From the NCBI GenBank assembly GCA_014281115.1, contig JACONQ010000002.1, positions 1,054,001-1,118,000 of the forward strand: a DNA stretch of 64,000 nucleotides, written 5' to 3'. Made by a program: the position numbers and the translations under genes. Below the pieces are notes generated by a model that saw only the letters and a list, made by a program, of their open reading frames with translations, did no database searches and had not been told where the DNA came from. Origin of the DNA: Laburnicola sp. R22_1 (taxonomy: Eukaryota > Ascomycota > Dothideomycetes > Pleosporales > Didymosphaeriaceae). Of the stretch, positions 33,897-44,479 are shown in pieces. The number at the start of each line of letters is the position of its first letter. Position 1 is the first letter of the stretch.

Positions 33897-34295
33897 GTCT
33901 GGGTATGGTTGGCATGGCTTCTTCTCTCTGTTTGGTTTTTGTTCTGCGTGTATGATCATATATCGACTTGGTTTACAGGTTTGGATTTGGGAGGAGGATG
34001 GGTGGGCTCGCTCGGACGAGAATAGTTGGTGGGGTTTAACGGTGCAGAGAGTGAAGAAGAACATATGGATCGGATTTATTCCGCATGGATATTGGAACTA
34101 TATGTAGGATCTATAATACACTGTTATCCCTTGTCGAATTCGTACCATGTTCAAGATTTCGCACACTGCGCTTTGAACTTTGAACTTGCTCGTTGAGGTT
34201 ACGGTGATTGTCGGTATAAGCATCTAAAAGGAGTCACAGATCCACATGCTCAAGGCCAGGATTTACTATATATACAAACCCGAGTCCACAAAAGA
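33897..34295. other. Intergenic region between convergent genes
   Basis: About 400 bp between the stops of ARP5 and the methyltransferase gene. No feature recognised. Confidence 0.5.
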
Positions 34296-36007
34296 CTACA
34301 CAACATCCCCCCCAAACCCAACCGGCCTCCTAATCCCCCTCCCGTCCACAAACGGCACAACAGCCATAGCCTTATATATCCTACCCATGCCCGTAGGACC
34401 CCTATCCACCAACCTCTTCCACGCACTTTCCAACCGCCTCCTAACCTCTTCATCCTTCGTCCCATTCAGCAACCGCTCTGCTCGCTCCTTGATCCCCATG
34501 GTAGATAAGAAGAAGGCTTGTTCGACGGGGCCATGTACTTCGACGCCGGGAGACGCGTTGAGCGCCGATTCGGCGAGCGCGAGGAAATCTACGTCTGCGC
34601 TGAGGTCGACGAGACCGGGGGAGATGAAGGGGGAGCAGGGGCGGTGGGACCGGATGCCGCGGAGGGTGTTGGCGGGGATGGTGGATGCGGGGCCGTAGTC
34701 GAGGATTAGGGCTGCGCCTGAGGGTTGCGGTTTCTGGAATGAGGGCGTGGGTGTGAATTGCTGTTTTATTGAGGCAGAGCGCGGTGGGAGAGTGGGTTCT
34801 GATGGCGAGGGGGGGTTTGCGCCGCCTATTCGGACGGCGAAGTCGGAGATGTAGGAGAGGGATTCGGGGGAGATTTCGATGATTGCGTCGGGTGTGTTTT
34901 CGAGGTTTTTGTAGCGGGTGGAGGTTTTGGGGAGGTAGAGTGAGCGGGGCGTTGGGGTTTTGGAGAGTGTGAGGTGGAAATCGGGGGGTGGTTCTTTTGG
35001 TGAGGGCGAGGTCTGGGGATCGGATGGTGAGATTATGGGCGCTACGACGAGCTCGTGCCATTGGTTTTGGGGGGCTTGAGGGCCGGTTTGGGGTGTTATG
35101 GGTCCGGTGGGCGTCATGATTGTAGATGAGGCGGGTATTTTGGAATCGGCGACGTTTTGGAAAACGTGTATGGGTAGGGCGTCAAAGAACTCGTGAGCGA
35201 GAATGAATGGTGTGCATGTCTCTTCTGTTCAATTGATTAGCAAACAGAGGAGCGGCCCGGGAAAAGATGGGCTTACCTTTCGGTACGAATCTGATATCCT
35301 CGCACCAATTGATATTACAGCCGGGTATGTACTTGCAAGGCGCTGCCCATCCCAAATCTGACTGCTTTGGCTCCTCAGTACCCGAAAGCAATTTCGCCTG
35401 TTGTTTCATGAGATCTGGCGATGCTTCGATCATGTAGATGGCTTCAATGCTCTGCGCGAACGGGCTGAACCTCGATATAGTCTGGTCCAAATCAGCGGTT
35501 GCTCGTGTCTGTCTCGAGATAGCCTCAGCATACTCTCAACACATCATCCATAAGGGTTCCCCTCCCAGGGCCCACTTCGATGATTTGCACCTTCTCTTTC
35601 CTGCCTTGGGCCAGCCATTCTGTGTATAGCCATATGCCCACCAACTCTCCAAAAACCTGACTTATCTCGGGAGATGTTATGAAGTCGCCTTTTGCGCCGA
35701 ACTGATCGTGGCCGTCCGTCCGTCGCGTGTAGTATCCGCCGTCGGGCGAGGTGAGGCATTGGCGCATATACGCAGCTACCGAGACAGGACCGGTTGTCTA
35801 TCAGCTTGTCAATATGCATGCACACACTAGACAATAGATCAAACGCACCTCGATAGCTTGAGCCAACGATTTCGCCAGCGGCGTCGACCATTGTCGCTCG
35901 CTACTCGACGACCACCGCACGCCACACCGGGCACTCCTAACTCCCAGAAGGCTTGGCCCCGTGTATCTCGCCGCGCTCCGGACCAGCTTGAGAGTATTTG
36001 CTCTCAT
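34296..36007 (-). CDS. Mitochondrial NDUFAF7-type protein arginine methyltransferase (complex I assembly, MidA family)
   Basis: Exons 36007..35849, 35797..35534, 35481..35277 and 35224..34296 (introns 51-52 nt) encode 518 residues. The N-terminus is an Arg/Ser-rich mitochondrial presequence ending near VRWSSSSE. Family motifs: GPVSVAAYMRQCLTSPDGGYY, KGDFITSPEISQVFGELVG, the SAM-binding loop VGPGRGTLMDD, YMIEASPDL and FILAHEFFDALPIHVFQ. NDUFAF7 symmetrically dimethylates an arginine of the 49-kDa subunit of complex I early in assembly (established in animals). The C-terminal third is Pro/Ser-rich relative to bacterial MidA. An in-frame ATG at 36058 is an alternative start. Head-to-head with the kinase at 36203. 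Confidence 0.92.
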
Positions 36008-36202
36008 GTCTCGAGTATCGGATTTCCATGACGTTGCTCTCGGAACCAGAAAGTTCACGCGCGGAACGCGGGAGCTATGACCACGGCTTGAAATCGCCCT
36101 ACCACGTGCTCTCGAACACCCCGGGACCCCAAGGTCGCTTCAACGTCCCAGCACCAACAAGAACAACTCGAAGAGAACGCGAAGAAAAAAGAGCGGGACA
36201 CT

Positions 36203-37537
36203 ATGGCGTCGCGCTGGGCAAATGACGATGCCGATAGAGCAGAGGATTTGCGCCGCAAACAAGAGAAGGAAGAGAAAAAGCGCCTCAAGCTCCAGAAACA
36301 ACTGGCCGCTACCCAGGAACGAGAATTGGAGTCACGTCCAGCAAAACGTCGGCGCCTCTCCACCGATGACACTGCCCAAGATGAGGTGCCGAAAGATCAG
36401 CCCACAGAAAGGAAACTGCTCCGTTTCGAGGCCGGTGGATGGGGTCCCTGTCGTCACACCTCCAACTTTGAGACGCTCAACCACATCGAGGAAGGCTCTT
36501 ACGGCTGGGTTTCTCGCGCGCGGGAAATTTCAACCGGCTCAGTCGTCGCTCTGAAGAAGGTCAAAATGGACTACCAACAAGATGGCTTCCCCATTACCGC
36601 TTTGCGCGAAATCACCATCCTCCAACGCGCACGCCATACAAACATTGTCTCCCTGCACCAAGTCCTTACCGGCTCCTCACCCGATGAAGTCGTTCTCGTC
36701 ATGGAGTTTCTAGAACACGATTTGAAGACACTGCAAGAAGACATGCCCGAGCCGTTCCTCGCATCCGAGGTCAAGACACTGCTAAGACAACTAACATCCG
36801 CACTCTCCTTCCTGCACTCCAACTCCATCCTACACCGAGACCTAAAAACATCCAACATCCTCCTCAGCAACCGCGGCCACCTCAAAATCGCAGACTTCGG
36901 CATGGCGCGCTACATTCCCCCACCCTCTGCCCCGCTCACCCAGCTCGTCGTAACCCTCTGGTACCGCGCTCCCGAACTTCTCCTCGGGACGGAATCCTAC
37001 GGCACAGAAGTAGACATGTGGAGTCTAGGTTGCATATTCGGCGAGCTCCTCCTCAAGAACCCCATCCTGCAGGGCAAAAACGAAGTCGATGAACTCGCGC
37101 TCATATTCGCGCTCTGCGGCCTCCCTACAGACCGCAGCTGGCCGGGATTCTGGCGCCTACCCAACGCCAAGGGCCTCAAGATACCGCGGGACTCGGGCGC
37201 AAAAAGCCGCGGCGTAATCAGGACCAAGTTCCCGCTCCTCACAAACGCTGGTGCCGATCTACTGATCAGTCTTTTGGAGTTAAATCCAGAGCATAGGCCG
37301 AGTGCAGACGAGGTGCTGGGGCATGCGTACTTTAAAGAGGCGCCGAAACCGAAGCCGATGGAGATGTTTCCTACGTTTCCGAGCAAGGCGGGGCAGGAGA
37401 AGAGGAGGAGAAGGGCGAGTCCGAATGCGCCTAAGCGCGGGGATGCTCCTGGGATGCAGAACGTGGATTTTAGTGGCATCTTTGCGAATCGGGAGGAGGA
37501 GCAGGCTGGGGCGGGGTTTCAGTTGAGGGTGGCGTGA
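36203..37537 (+). CDS. CDK10/CDK11-type cyclin-dependent kinase
   Basis: Single exon, 444 residues. The N-terminal 80 residues are charged with a basic patch (PAKRRRL, possible nuclear signal). The kinase domain has the Gly loop EEGSYGWVSRARE, the VALKK lysine, a PITALRE cyclin-binding helix (CDK11 has PITSLRE, CDK9 PITALRE), FLEHDLKTLQEDM, catalytic HRDLKTSNILL, ADFGMAR, the T-loop ending TLWYRAPELLLG and DMWSLGCIFGELL. EHDLK and HRDLKTSN are features of CDK10/11, so I prefer that assignment over CDK9. Expected roles: transcription, splicing or cell-cycle regulation in the nucleus. All catalytic residues are present. Only 195 bp separate it from the divergent methyltransferase gene. Confidence 0.9.
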   Translation: MASRWANDDADRAEDLRRKQEKEEKKRLKLQKQLAATQERELESRPAKRRRLSTDDTAQDEVPKDQPTERKLLRFEAGGWGPCRHTSNFETLNHIEEGSYGWVSRAREISTGSVVALKKVKMDYQQDGFPITALREITILQRARHTNIVSLHQVLTGSSPDEVVLVMEFLEHDLKTLQEDMPEPFLASEVKTLLRQLTSALSFLHSNSILHRDLKTSNILLSNRGHLKIADFGMARYIPPPSAPLTQLVVTLWYRAPELLLGTESYGTEVDMWSLGCIFGELLLKNPILQGKNEVDELALIFALCGLPTDRSWPGFWRLPNAKGLKIPRDSGAKSRGVIRTKFPLLTNAGADLLISLLELNPEHRPSADEVLGHAYFKEAPKPKPMEMFPTFPSKAGQEKRRRRASPNAPKRGDAPGMQNVDFSGIFANREEEQAGAGFQLRVA

Positions 37538-37813
37538 AGATGCACTGGTAGCTGTGTGGTGTAACATTCCGGGATGCCGAGAAATATGGGACACGGTTCT
37601 AATACGGGAAGATGTACATACCATGAATATCCCATTGTAGCTGATGCTTGATATCCAGGCATCTAGGCACATGATATCCGCCATTCATCCACTCCGTGTG
37701 TATGGACCCCGGCTTTAGAACAGGAGCCTCCGACCGCGCCCAAGTTCCACTTGCCAGACTCGCCCAACACCACCCGACAAATGCCGAAGCCATGCTGCAA
37801 AGCAACGAGTCGC

Positions 37814-38228
37814 CTAGCACTTGTACCCGCAACCCTGTTTGCACTACACCATCATTAGCACCAACCCATCAAGCCGTCAACATGGCAGGGAAACGCTCAC
37901 GCCCTCGACACCGCAAACCTCATTGTTGCAGTTAATCGAGCAATTGGCGCCGGGAACCCAGCAATACCAGTGCTACAACACCATAGTCAGCTACGTCCCA
38001 CTCACACGCTGAGGCAGAGGCCACGTACGTTCATACAGCTATCGTAGCGGGCATCACACCGCTCGCACTTGTTAGGCTTGTCCGGCGGATCGGCCACGGC
38101 CACGGCGACGGGGTCTACGTGGTATTGTGGTCAGTGGACTTGTGCCGTGAGTGGGGAGTGTGCGGGAGGAGCGTACTGGCGATGGTGACGGTGGCCATGG
38201 CTGAGATGAAGAGAAGGGAGAGACGCAT
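37814..38228 (-). CDS. Small secreted cysteine-rich protein, tandem copy A
   Basis: Exons 38228..38177, 38114..38029, 37972..37901 and 37843..37814 give 79 residues: a signal peptide (MRLSLLFISAMATVTIA), a short Ala/Pro/Asp-rich linker, and a compact domain with ten cysteines. Cysteine spacing is C-2-C-6-C-5-C-6-C-3-C-4-C-4-C-3-C-3-C. Conserved blocks are NHWYCWVPGANC and CKQGCGYKC. I recognise no named family. It is likely secreted and disulphide-stabilised; it could be an effector, antimicrobial or surface protein, but nothing in the sequence decides this. The neighbouring copy B has the same spacing and lacks the intron between exons 2 and 3. All introns have GT-AG ends. Confidence 0.82.
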
Positions 38229-38763
38229 GGTCGCGGGGGAGGTGAGGTTATGGATAGGACTGGTAAATTGGGATGTGTGTGTTTAGAGGCGGTTTGGTGG
38301 AGTTGAGGAGTGAGATGAGCTGGGATGGGGAGAGAAAGGCATTTGGTAGGGCGGGGGTCTGGTCTTTATGTATGGTGCAGCTGTGTTTGAACGGGGAGGG
38401 TGGACGGCTCGATCCAAGTGGGGAGTTTCACGGGATGCAAACGCTCAAATTGCACGGGCGAAAAGAATAGAGGGGAAAGGAAGACGTGAGGCTGATTGAG
38501 TACGCAGCACAAGTCACCAGGGGTAAACGCGTTTGACAGTGCGGGCACAAAAGCTGACTATCGATTTCTTAGATGATGATTTTTATTGCAAACACTGGGG
38601 TTGCACAGGACCCATGTTCTACTACCGCCGCTGGGACTATGACTGGCAGAGATATCTGTTTGCCATGCACATGTTCCATACACACACTCTATCAGTCCCA
38701 CCAGTCTAACATCCCGAAGTTGCCCTCAGCACATCGTCCCAGCGGAGCCAGCCAAAGTACCGA
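38229..38763. other. Spacer between the two secreted-protein genes (promoter of copy A)
   Basis: About 535 bp. The motif TTGCAAACACTGGG near 38586 recurs near 39387 upstream of copy B, showing that upstream flanking sequence was duplicated with the gene. Confidence 0.5.
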
Positions 38764-39142
38764 CTAGCAGTGATAGCCGCAGCTCTGCTTGCACTACAGC
38801 ACTGTCAGCACTATCCCTAACACATTGATTGTTCTGTGGAAAGGAAAGGCGGCACTTACCTCTGGCATCTCGCACACCTCGCGCTCGCAATTGATGTTGC
38901 AGTTGACGCCCGGGACCCAGCAGTACCAGTGGTTGATACAATCCTTATAGTGGTCGTTGCAGGGGGTGCACCTGCTGTCGGCCACCTTGGGTTCAGGTCC
39001 GTCGGTTACGTTGGTCGTGGCGAAGGGGTCTGGATTATGTGGTCAGTACGTTGCTTTTTCTGGAGAGGTTCAAGATGTGGTTGGACTTACTGGCGGAGAC
39101 GACGGCGGTGAGAGCCGAGACGAGGAGGATGGAGAGACGCAT
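38764..39142 (-). CDS. Small secreted cysteine-rich protein, tandem copy B
   Basis: Exons 39142..39091, 39029..38860 and 38793..38764 give 83 residues with signal peptide MRLSILLVSALTAVVSA and ten cysteines spaced exactly as in copy A. Matching blocks are NHWYCWVPGVNC, NINCEREVC and CKQSCGYHC. The first and last introns sit at the same places as in copy A; copy B lacks A's middle intron (before NHWYCW), so an intron was gained or lost after duplication. The first 52 coding bases end in the same phase in both genes. Between signal peptide and first Cys it has ATTNVTDGPEPK, with one N-glycosylation sequon. Function unknown. Confidence 0.85.
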
Positions 39143-39711
39143 GGTGTCTGTGGATGGAATTGAGGATGGAAGTTGTGAAGAGGTAGAGATGGTCTGAAGA
39201 TGTTGTCGAGGGAGGTTGCTCTGGGTTGATCGTATGCTGTTGAGTTGATGGGGGGTCTTGGGGGTACGGAGGGCTGGTTTATATACAGAGGGGGAGGTAT
39301 CGTAGATAGACGCTAGCTGCCGCAGGTGAGTACCCGAGCTCTGGACGAGGGCGTGAAAGAGACTAAGGAGTTGGGTGATGGCATGGATTGCAAACACTGG
39401 GAGCGCACGTGGTAAAGTAAGAGGGAAAAGGCGTGAGGTACTCAGGGGACATCTTTCAGTTGCAAACACTCTAGCTTCTGAGTGACCGCCGTACGAGGGA
39501 GCCTAGAGGTGAAATTTCCCATCTGCTGAACACTTTTACGCAGCATTGACTTTGTTGTACGCAGATCCATTGCAGTGCTGATTTCGAATGATCCACTCGA
39601 CTACATGAGAAGATGACTGGGTGAGAATCCTTCGAGTGAGTGAGCAACATCCCAACGAGGGTTTTATTTCAGCGCATGCAGTGGGAAAGAACCGACTACC
39701 CTGGTATGTTA
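39143..39711. other. Intergenic region between secreted-protein gene B and a transposon
   Basis: About 570 bp holding the promoter of copy B, including the duplicated TTGCAAACACTGGG motif near 39387. It ends at the TA target site (39710-39711) of the next transposon. Confidence 0.5.
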
Positions 39712-39752
39712 ACGTGTTTGATCACGTAATGCACGCTATCGCGTAATGCACG
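39712..39752 (+). repeat. Left terminal inverted repeat (41 bp)
   Basis: Pairs with 41804..41844 with one mismatch at position 30 of the repeat; contains a direct repeat of CGTAATGCACG. Confidence 0.93.
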
Positions 39753-39800
39753 CGCCCCACCAAAATCGCGAAATATTCAACCCACCATAACTCCACCAAT

Positions 39801-41680
39801 ATGGCTCCAATCGACGAGGCTCTTGCGGCAATCGAATTGCTGAAACCAGGAGAACATTTTACATATACAGAAATCGCCGAAAGATTCGGGGTTAGCCGGT
39901 CAACTCTGTCGCGGCGCGCGCGTAATAAAACCCAATCGATGGCGCGTAAGCTCGAAAATCAACAAATACTCAACGCTACGCAGGAAGCAACGCTCGTACG
40001 GTATATTCAAGACCTCTCAGCGCGAGGGCTACCTCCTACAAGCCATATGATACGAAACTTCGCGTCAGAAATAGCTGGAAAATACGTTGGGACTTGCTGG
40101 CCGTCACGCTTCATTGAGCGCCACAAACTCGACTTAATATCGCGATGGACATCCGGCATCGACGCCTCACGCCGCAGAGCTGATTCGGCCTTCAAGTACG
40201 CGCTATACTTCAAGCTATTAGCTAAAAAAATCGAGCAATACAACGTTGACGCGCGCCATATTTACAATATGGATGAGAAGGGATTTCTTATTGGAATCCC
40301 CTCCAAATCAAAGCGCGTCTTTTCTCGCGAGCAATACGAGCGCGGGAAGTTCAAATCGATGCTCCAGGACGGCAATCGCGAGTGGATAACTTCAATAGCC
40401 TGTATTTGCGCCGACGGCTCTACCCTCACGCCTGCCCTCATTTATCAGGCAGCCTCTGGCAACGTACAAGACACCTGGCTCCAGGATTTCAACCCTGAAA
40501 TCCACAAGGCTTTTTCACCTCCTCGCCCTCAGGATGGACCAATAACGATATCGGGCTCAGCTGGCTCAAACAGGTGTTCAACCGCGAGACGAAGGCAAAG
40601 GCAAGGACGTCGTACCGCCTCTTGATTGTCGATGGGCATGGATCTCACGTGACAAAGGATTTCATCGATTTCTGCGACGCCAATAAGATCCTGCTGGCAA
40701 TATTTCCGCCTCACAGCACCCATACGCTTCAGCCGCTGGATGTGGGCGTCTTCGGGCCTCTCGCGAGCGCGTACAGCAACGGCCTCGCGAGCTTTATGGA
40801 CGCCTGCCAGGGCCTCTCCAGCATCACAAAGAGGGACTTTTTCAGGATATTCTGGGCCGCCTGGGAGCGCGCGCTGACGTCAGCAACGGTCCTTAAGGCC
40901 TTTGAGGCTACTGGGATCGTGCCCTTAGATCCCGACAGGATCCTCAAGCGATTTAAAACTCGCGAGCCTGAGCGCCCCAGCTCGAGCGAGAGCAGCACGT
41001 CGGTCCTTAGCGCCAGCGACTGGCGTAAAATCGAGCGCTTATTACGTCAAGTTGTTGAAGATATTTACGAGTCTCAGGCTGCCAAACTCTCGCGTACGCT
41101 CCACTCGATTTCAGCGAAAAATCAGATCCTTAAGCACGAAAATACTCAGCTCAAAGAGGCCCTCGTTAACGAGCGCAAGCGCCGCCAGCGGGGTAAGGCC
41201 CTGGCGCTCGAGACGCCGGAGGATTACAACGGTGGCGCGATTTTCTGGTCGCCAGCCAAGGTCCAGAGGGCTCGCGACTGGCAGGCACAAAAGGACGCGG
41301 AGGAGAAGGAGATACAGCTTCAAAAGGACATCCAGGCCCAGCTCAGAGAGCAGAGCAAGCTTGAAAAGCAAGCCCTCTTGCAACAGCAACGCCTTGAAAA
41401 GGCTCAGGCTCAAGCAGAGCGCGCTCGCGAGCGCGAGCTGAAGGCTATTGAAGCTCAAGAAAAGCGAGAGGCCCGCGCAATTGAAAAACAACTCCGCGAC
41501 GAGCTCAAAGCTTCCCAAAATGGTAATCAACGTAGCCTCAAGCCTCCAGCAAAAAATCCGAAAGATATTGAGCTTGTACAGCCTGAGTTACAGCCTGTCA
41601 AAGTTGACGAGCCCGAGATGCCCGAGATCGCGCCCACGACGCGCACACGTCAAATACGCCTCCCAGAGCGCTACAGGTAG
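39801..41680 (+). pseudogene. Fot1/pogo transposase with a single frame break
   Basis: Starts at 39801 (MAPIDEALAAIELLKPGE) with a psq helix-turn-helix (ERFGVSRSTLSRRAR) and a CENP-B-like domain (RGLPPTSHMIRNFAS). The DDE motifs IYNMDEKGFLIG, LIVDGHGSHVT and PPHSTHTLQPLDVG all keep their acidic residues. A Gln/Lys/Ala-rich coiled coil and a basic tail (RQIRLPERYR) end at TAG 41678. The frame shifts once, in the T5 run at 40511..40515: upstream is in the frame of 39801, downstream in the frame ending at 41680. One extra T would join them into about 627 residues. No intron explains it, so it is either a recent inactivating deletion or a homopolymer read error; if an error, the element may be functional. 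Confidence 0.9.
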
Positions 41681-41803
41681 CCAATAGAAGGGCTGTATTT
41701 GTTGAATAAGCTCTTCCGATTATTACTCCAGAAAATCCGACGATTTTACAATATATACAAGCTGTACAGCTTCAAGTTGTGGATGGGCGGAAATCGCCGA
41801 AAA

Positions 41804-41844
41804 CGTGCATTACGTGATAGCGTGCATTACGTGATCAAACACGT
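41804..41844 (-). repeat. Right terminal inverted repeat (41 bp)
   Basis: Partner of 39712..39752; followed by TA at 41845-41846. Confidence 0.93.
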
Positions 41845-41846
41845 TA

Positions 41847-42259
41847 CACAAACGCGGCGTGTCCGGAAACTTCTGTGTATAGTATAAGGTTAGACTGTAT
41901 CTAAAGCAATCATTGGGCTCATATGTTGATTGCTTGGACCATTTTGTGTATTGCTAACCCATATAGCAAAGAATCAACCATCGCATACAGAACTGGGTAT
42001 CGGAATATTCAAACACTGAAGCCAACTCATTTTACGCCGCTGTTCAGACGTCTTTCCCCCGCAGGATGACAGTAACCATAGATATATAGTTGTGCATTCA
42101 TGGCGGAACAAGATGGCTTCTTTCTGGACCTTCACACGCGCTCGTCCCAGTTGCTGCTGGGATACCGAATCGTCATCACTCTCATCCTCCACATCCGCCA
42201 TGTATTAACTAGGAGATGGTGCTGTGACGCCGACTTACAGACTGTGTCCCTTCGCCGGA
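41847..42259. other. Intergenic region
   Basis: About 410 bp between the transposon and the stop of the RNPS1-like gene. No gene supported; it probably contains that gene's 3' end. Confidence 0.5.
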
Positions 42260-43475
42260 TTATCTCCTCGGAGGGCCGCGACCACGGCTCCTACTGCGGC
42301 TCCGATCGCTGTAACTGCTGTAACTCGGACTCCTCCTACCACCACCGCTCCTTCGCGGAGGTGAAACCCGCCGTCGATAATCGGCCCCGCGCCTCGGTGG
42401 TGGGGTCCGCGACAGTGAACGCGAATATGAAGGACTTCGCCTCGGTGACCGGGACCTAGAGCGAGAGATGGAGCGTCTAGGCCTATATCCATAGTCGTCC
42501 CTATAGTCGTCCCTGCCTCCACGCCCACCTCCTCTGCCTCCTCTTCCACCCCTTCCTCCACGCGGTCCATATCCCCTAGGCGGTGATACTGAGCGTCCGC
42601 GCGGAGAGAATTGTCGGCGCGGCCCGCCCATGGGTGGTGGTCGATATCCACCTGGTGGTCCTCCCGGTCGGTAGCTGAAGTCGCGGTCTCGAGGCGGAGG
42701 GCCCCTGTATAGCGGAGGTGGGGAGCGTGAGAAGCGGCGACGGGGAAGCACAATCGAAACCTGGATCTTCGCGCCATCCAACTGGGCTTCGTGCATCTTT
42801 GCCAGCGCTCGCTCGGCGTCATCGATTTCCTCGAACATGATGTAGGCAGTGCCACGGTTGACGTTGACTGCAAGGTTAGCTTTGCGTATGTAGCACGCAT
42901 GGTAAAAGGTTAAGCCGACTATAGACGGATATGAATGAAAGAATGAAAGAGCGAGGCTACCTACAGACTGGGTTCATGGGCAGCTTCAAGTCTTTGATCG
43001 GACCATACGCGCAAAATATCTCACGCAGGTGACCTTCGTTGACATTCTTGGTCAATTGCTCAATGACGATCTGCGACTGGTTAGCACGCTGTTCCACGCA
43101 AGGCTGAATTTCCTGAGACGTCTTGCGCGCCTTCCAGGACGGAGACTAGTTCACCTTTGAACTTCTTGGGGCTGGCGAGCTGCTCCTCCTGCTCAGACTT
43201 CGAGTTCGGCTTCTGCCCCTCGGCGACGGCGATCTGCTGTCGGGGGTAGAGCCGCGACGACCATTGCGACGAGGAGATTGCACATCTGCCGGTGTCCGGG
43301 TTCGGGAGCGCGAGCGAGAGTATGAACGAGAGCGCGGCGACACAGAGCGCTGCGGTGACTTTGAGCGGTCGGAGCCTGAGTGGCGCACTGGTGGTGTGGG
43401 CGAACGGCTGCGCGATGCGCTTCGAGTGCGCTGGCGGCCGCGCATTGGTGTAGGTGAGCGAGATGCGGACGACAT
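42260..43475 (-). CDS. RNPS1-like SR-related RNA-binding protein
   Basis: Exons 43475..43155, 43070..42965 and 42867..42260 (introns 84 and 97 nt) give 344 residues. The N-terminal 107 residues are Arg/Ser dipeptide-rich (RSRTRSLSRRSSSP). A single RRM of the RNPS1 class is rebuilt by splicing: IVIEQLTKNVNEGHLREIF, YGPIKDLKLPMNP, NVNRGTAYIMFEEIDDAERA and KIQVSIVLPRRR. The C-terminus has RGG boxes (GGRGGRGGRGGGRGG) and another RS domain ending RGRGPPRR. RNPS1 acts in splicing and in the exon-junction complex (ASAP/PSAP). Presence of the domain fits the many short introns of this genome. RNP2 and RNP1 positions read LTKNV and GTAYIMF. Confidence 0.92.
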
Positions 43476-44479
43476 GACTGAATGGAGCCAATCGTAGATC
43501 CTGCACTCTGTGTATGGAGAGCCTGTGTCTGGATTAGAAGGTAGCCGTATCAATATGAGCGCAGGGTGTAGATTACTGGAGCTTGTCTGAACGCGTCCAA
43601 AACTTTGGAGCTCGGAGCTCGGGCCATGTTCACGTGACCAGACGCGTCCGCAAACGGTGGCGCATCCTGAAACCGTAACTCATGCCTGAGAGGATATTTG
43701 TTAAAAGAAGTACGACTTTGTAGCTGCGTTGTATGAAAACAGTCCACGGGTCCACGGGTCCGTTCAGAATGTCATCCAAAGATGGAAAGAGAACTACCTA
43801 ACTATACAGAGCGGATGTTGGACGAATGGACAAACATATAGCAAGCGCCGTGGGCAAACTATGGTTCAGTTTCATCTGGATTTTTGTTCCTGCCTTGTCC
43901 AGCGCGGGATAGTTTACAACAATATGCTTCCAAGCGTAGCATTCGACGTTGAGCATTCACATGGCGGCCTGTTCAGTGTTTCCAGAAGTCTGCCCAGTTC
44001 GCCACTCCCGCCTTCATACCTCAGGCTGCGGCTTGTGAAGGCTCATGTAAAGTCGCAGGCCGGCAACCGCGCATAGCCAAGCCAAGCGTGATGGCGGTAG
44101 AGCTACCCTGGCCCGGGCTGTGAATAGGGCGGCAAGACAACTCGCACTTGGCTCGGCAGGCAGCGCACTGGGGATGACGGCAGACGGCGAAACGCGGTAC
44201 CTAGGCAAGACGACGGCGTCGAGGTGATCAGAAGCAGTGCGGGGTTCGCAGGACGAGAAAACCTCTTGCCCCACCATCCGTGTCTCACTAGCCTCCGTCT
44301 TGGCCTGCCTCCTTCTGCTGCCGTCTGCTCAACCACAAAACCCTCACCGCTAACCGCCCTCCATCTCCCCGGACATCTACCTGCTTAGTCGAGCGCCGTC
44401 CTTACCCGCCGGACGTTTGGCCGTCTTCTCTTATTACCCCTCCACAAGCTCCTGTAGCCCGCACAACAACCCCCTCAAC
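43476..44479. other. Intergenic region (divergent promoters of the RNPS1-like gene and profilin)
   Basis: About 1 kb; contains a short tandem repeat GGGTCCAC near 43745-43765 and a pyrimidine-rich stretch before the profilin start (44300-44470). No gene supported. Confidence 0.5.

Larger units (their letters stand above)
39712..41844 (+). mobile_element. Fot1/pogo-type DNA transposon, nearly intact
   Basis: 2,133 bp with 41-bp inverted ends (39712..39752 and 41804..41844, one mismatch) and a TA duplication (39710-39711, 41845-41846). Each end contains two copies of CGTAATGCACG, probably transposase-binding sites. The transposase is related to that of the element nested at 19001, but the ends are unrelated in sequence. 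It has none of the TAG stops that riddle the other two, so it is younger or escaped RIP. Confidence 0.94.
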
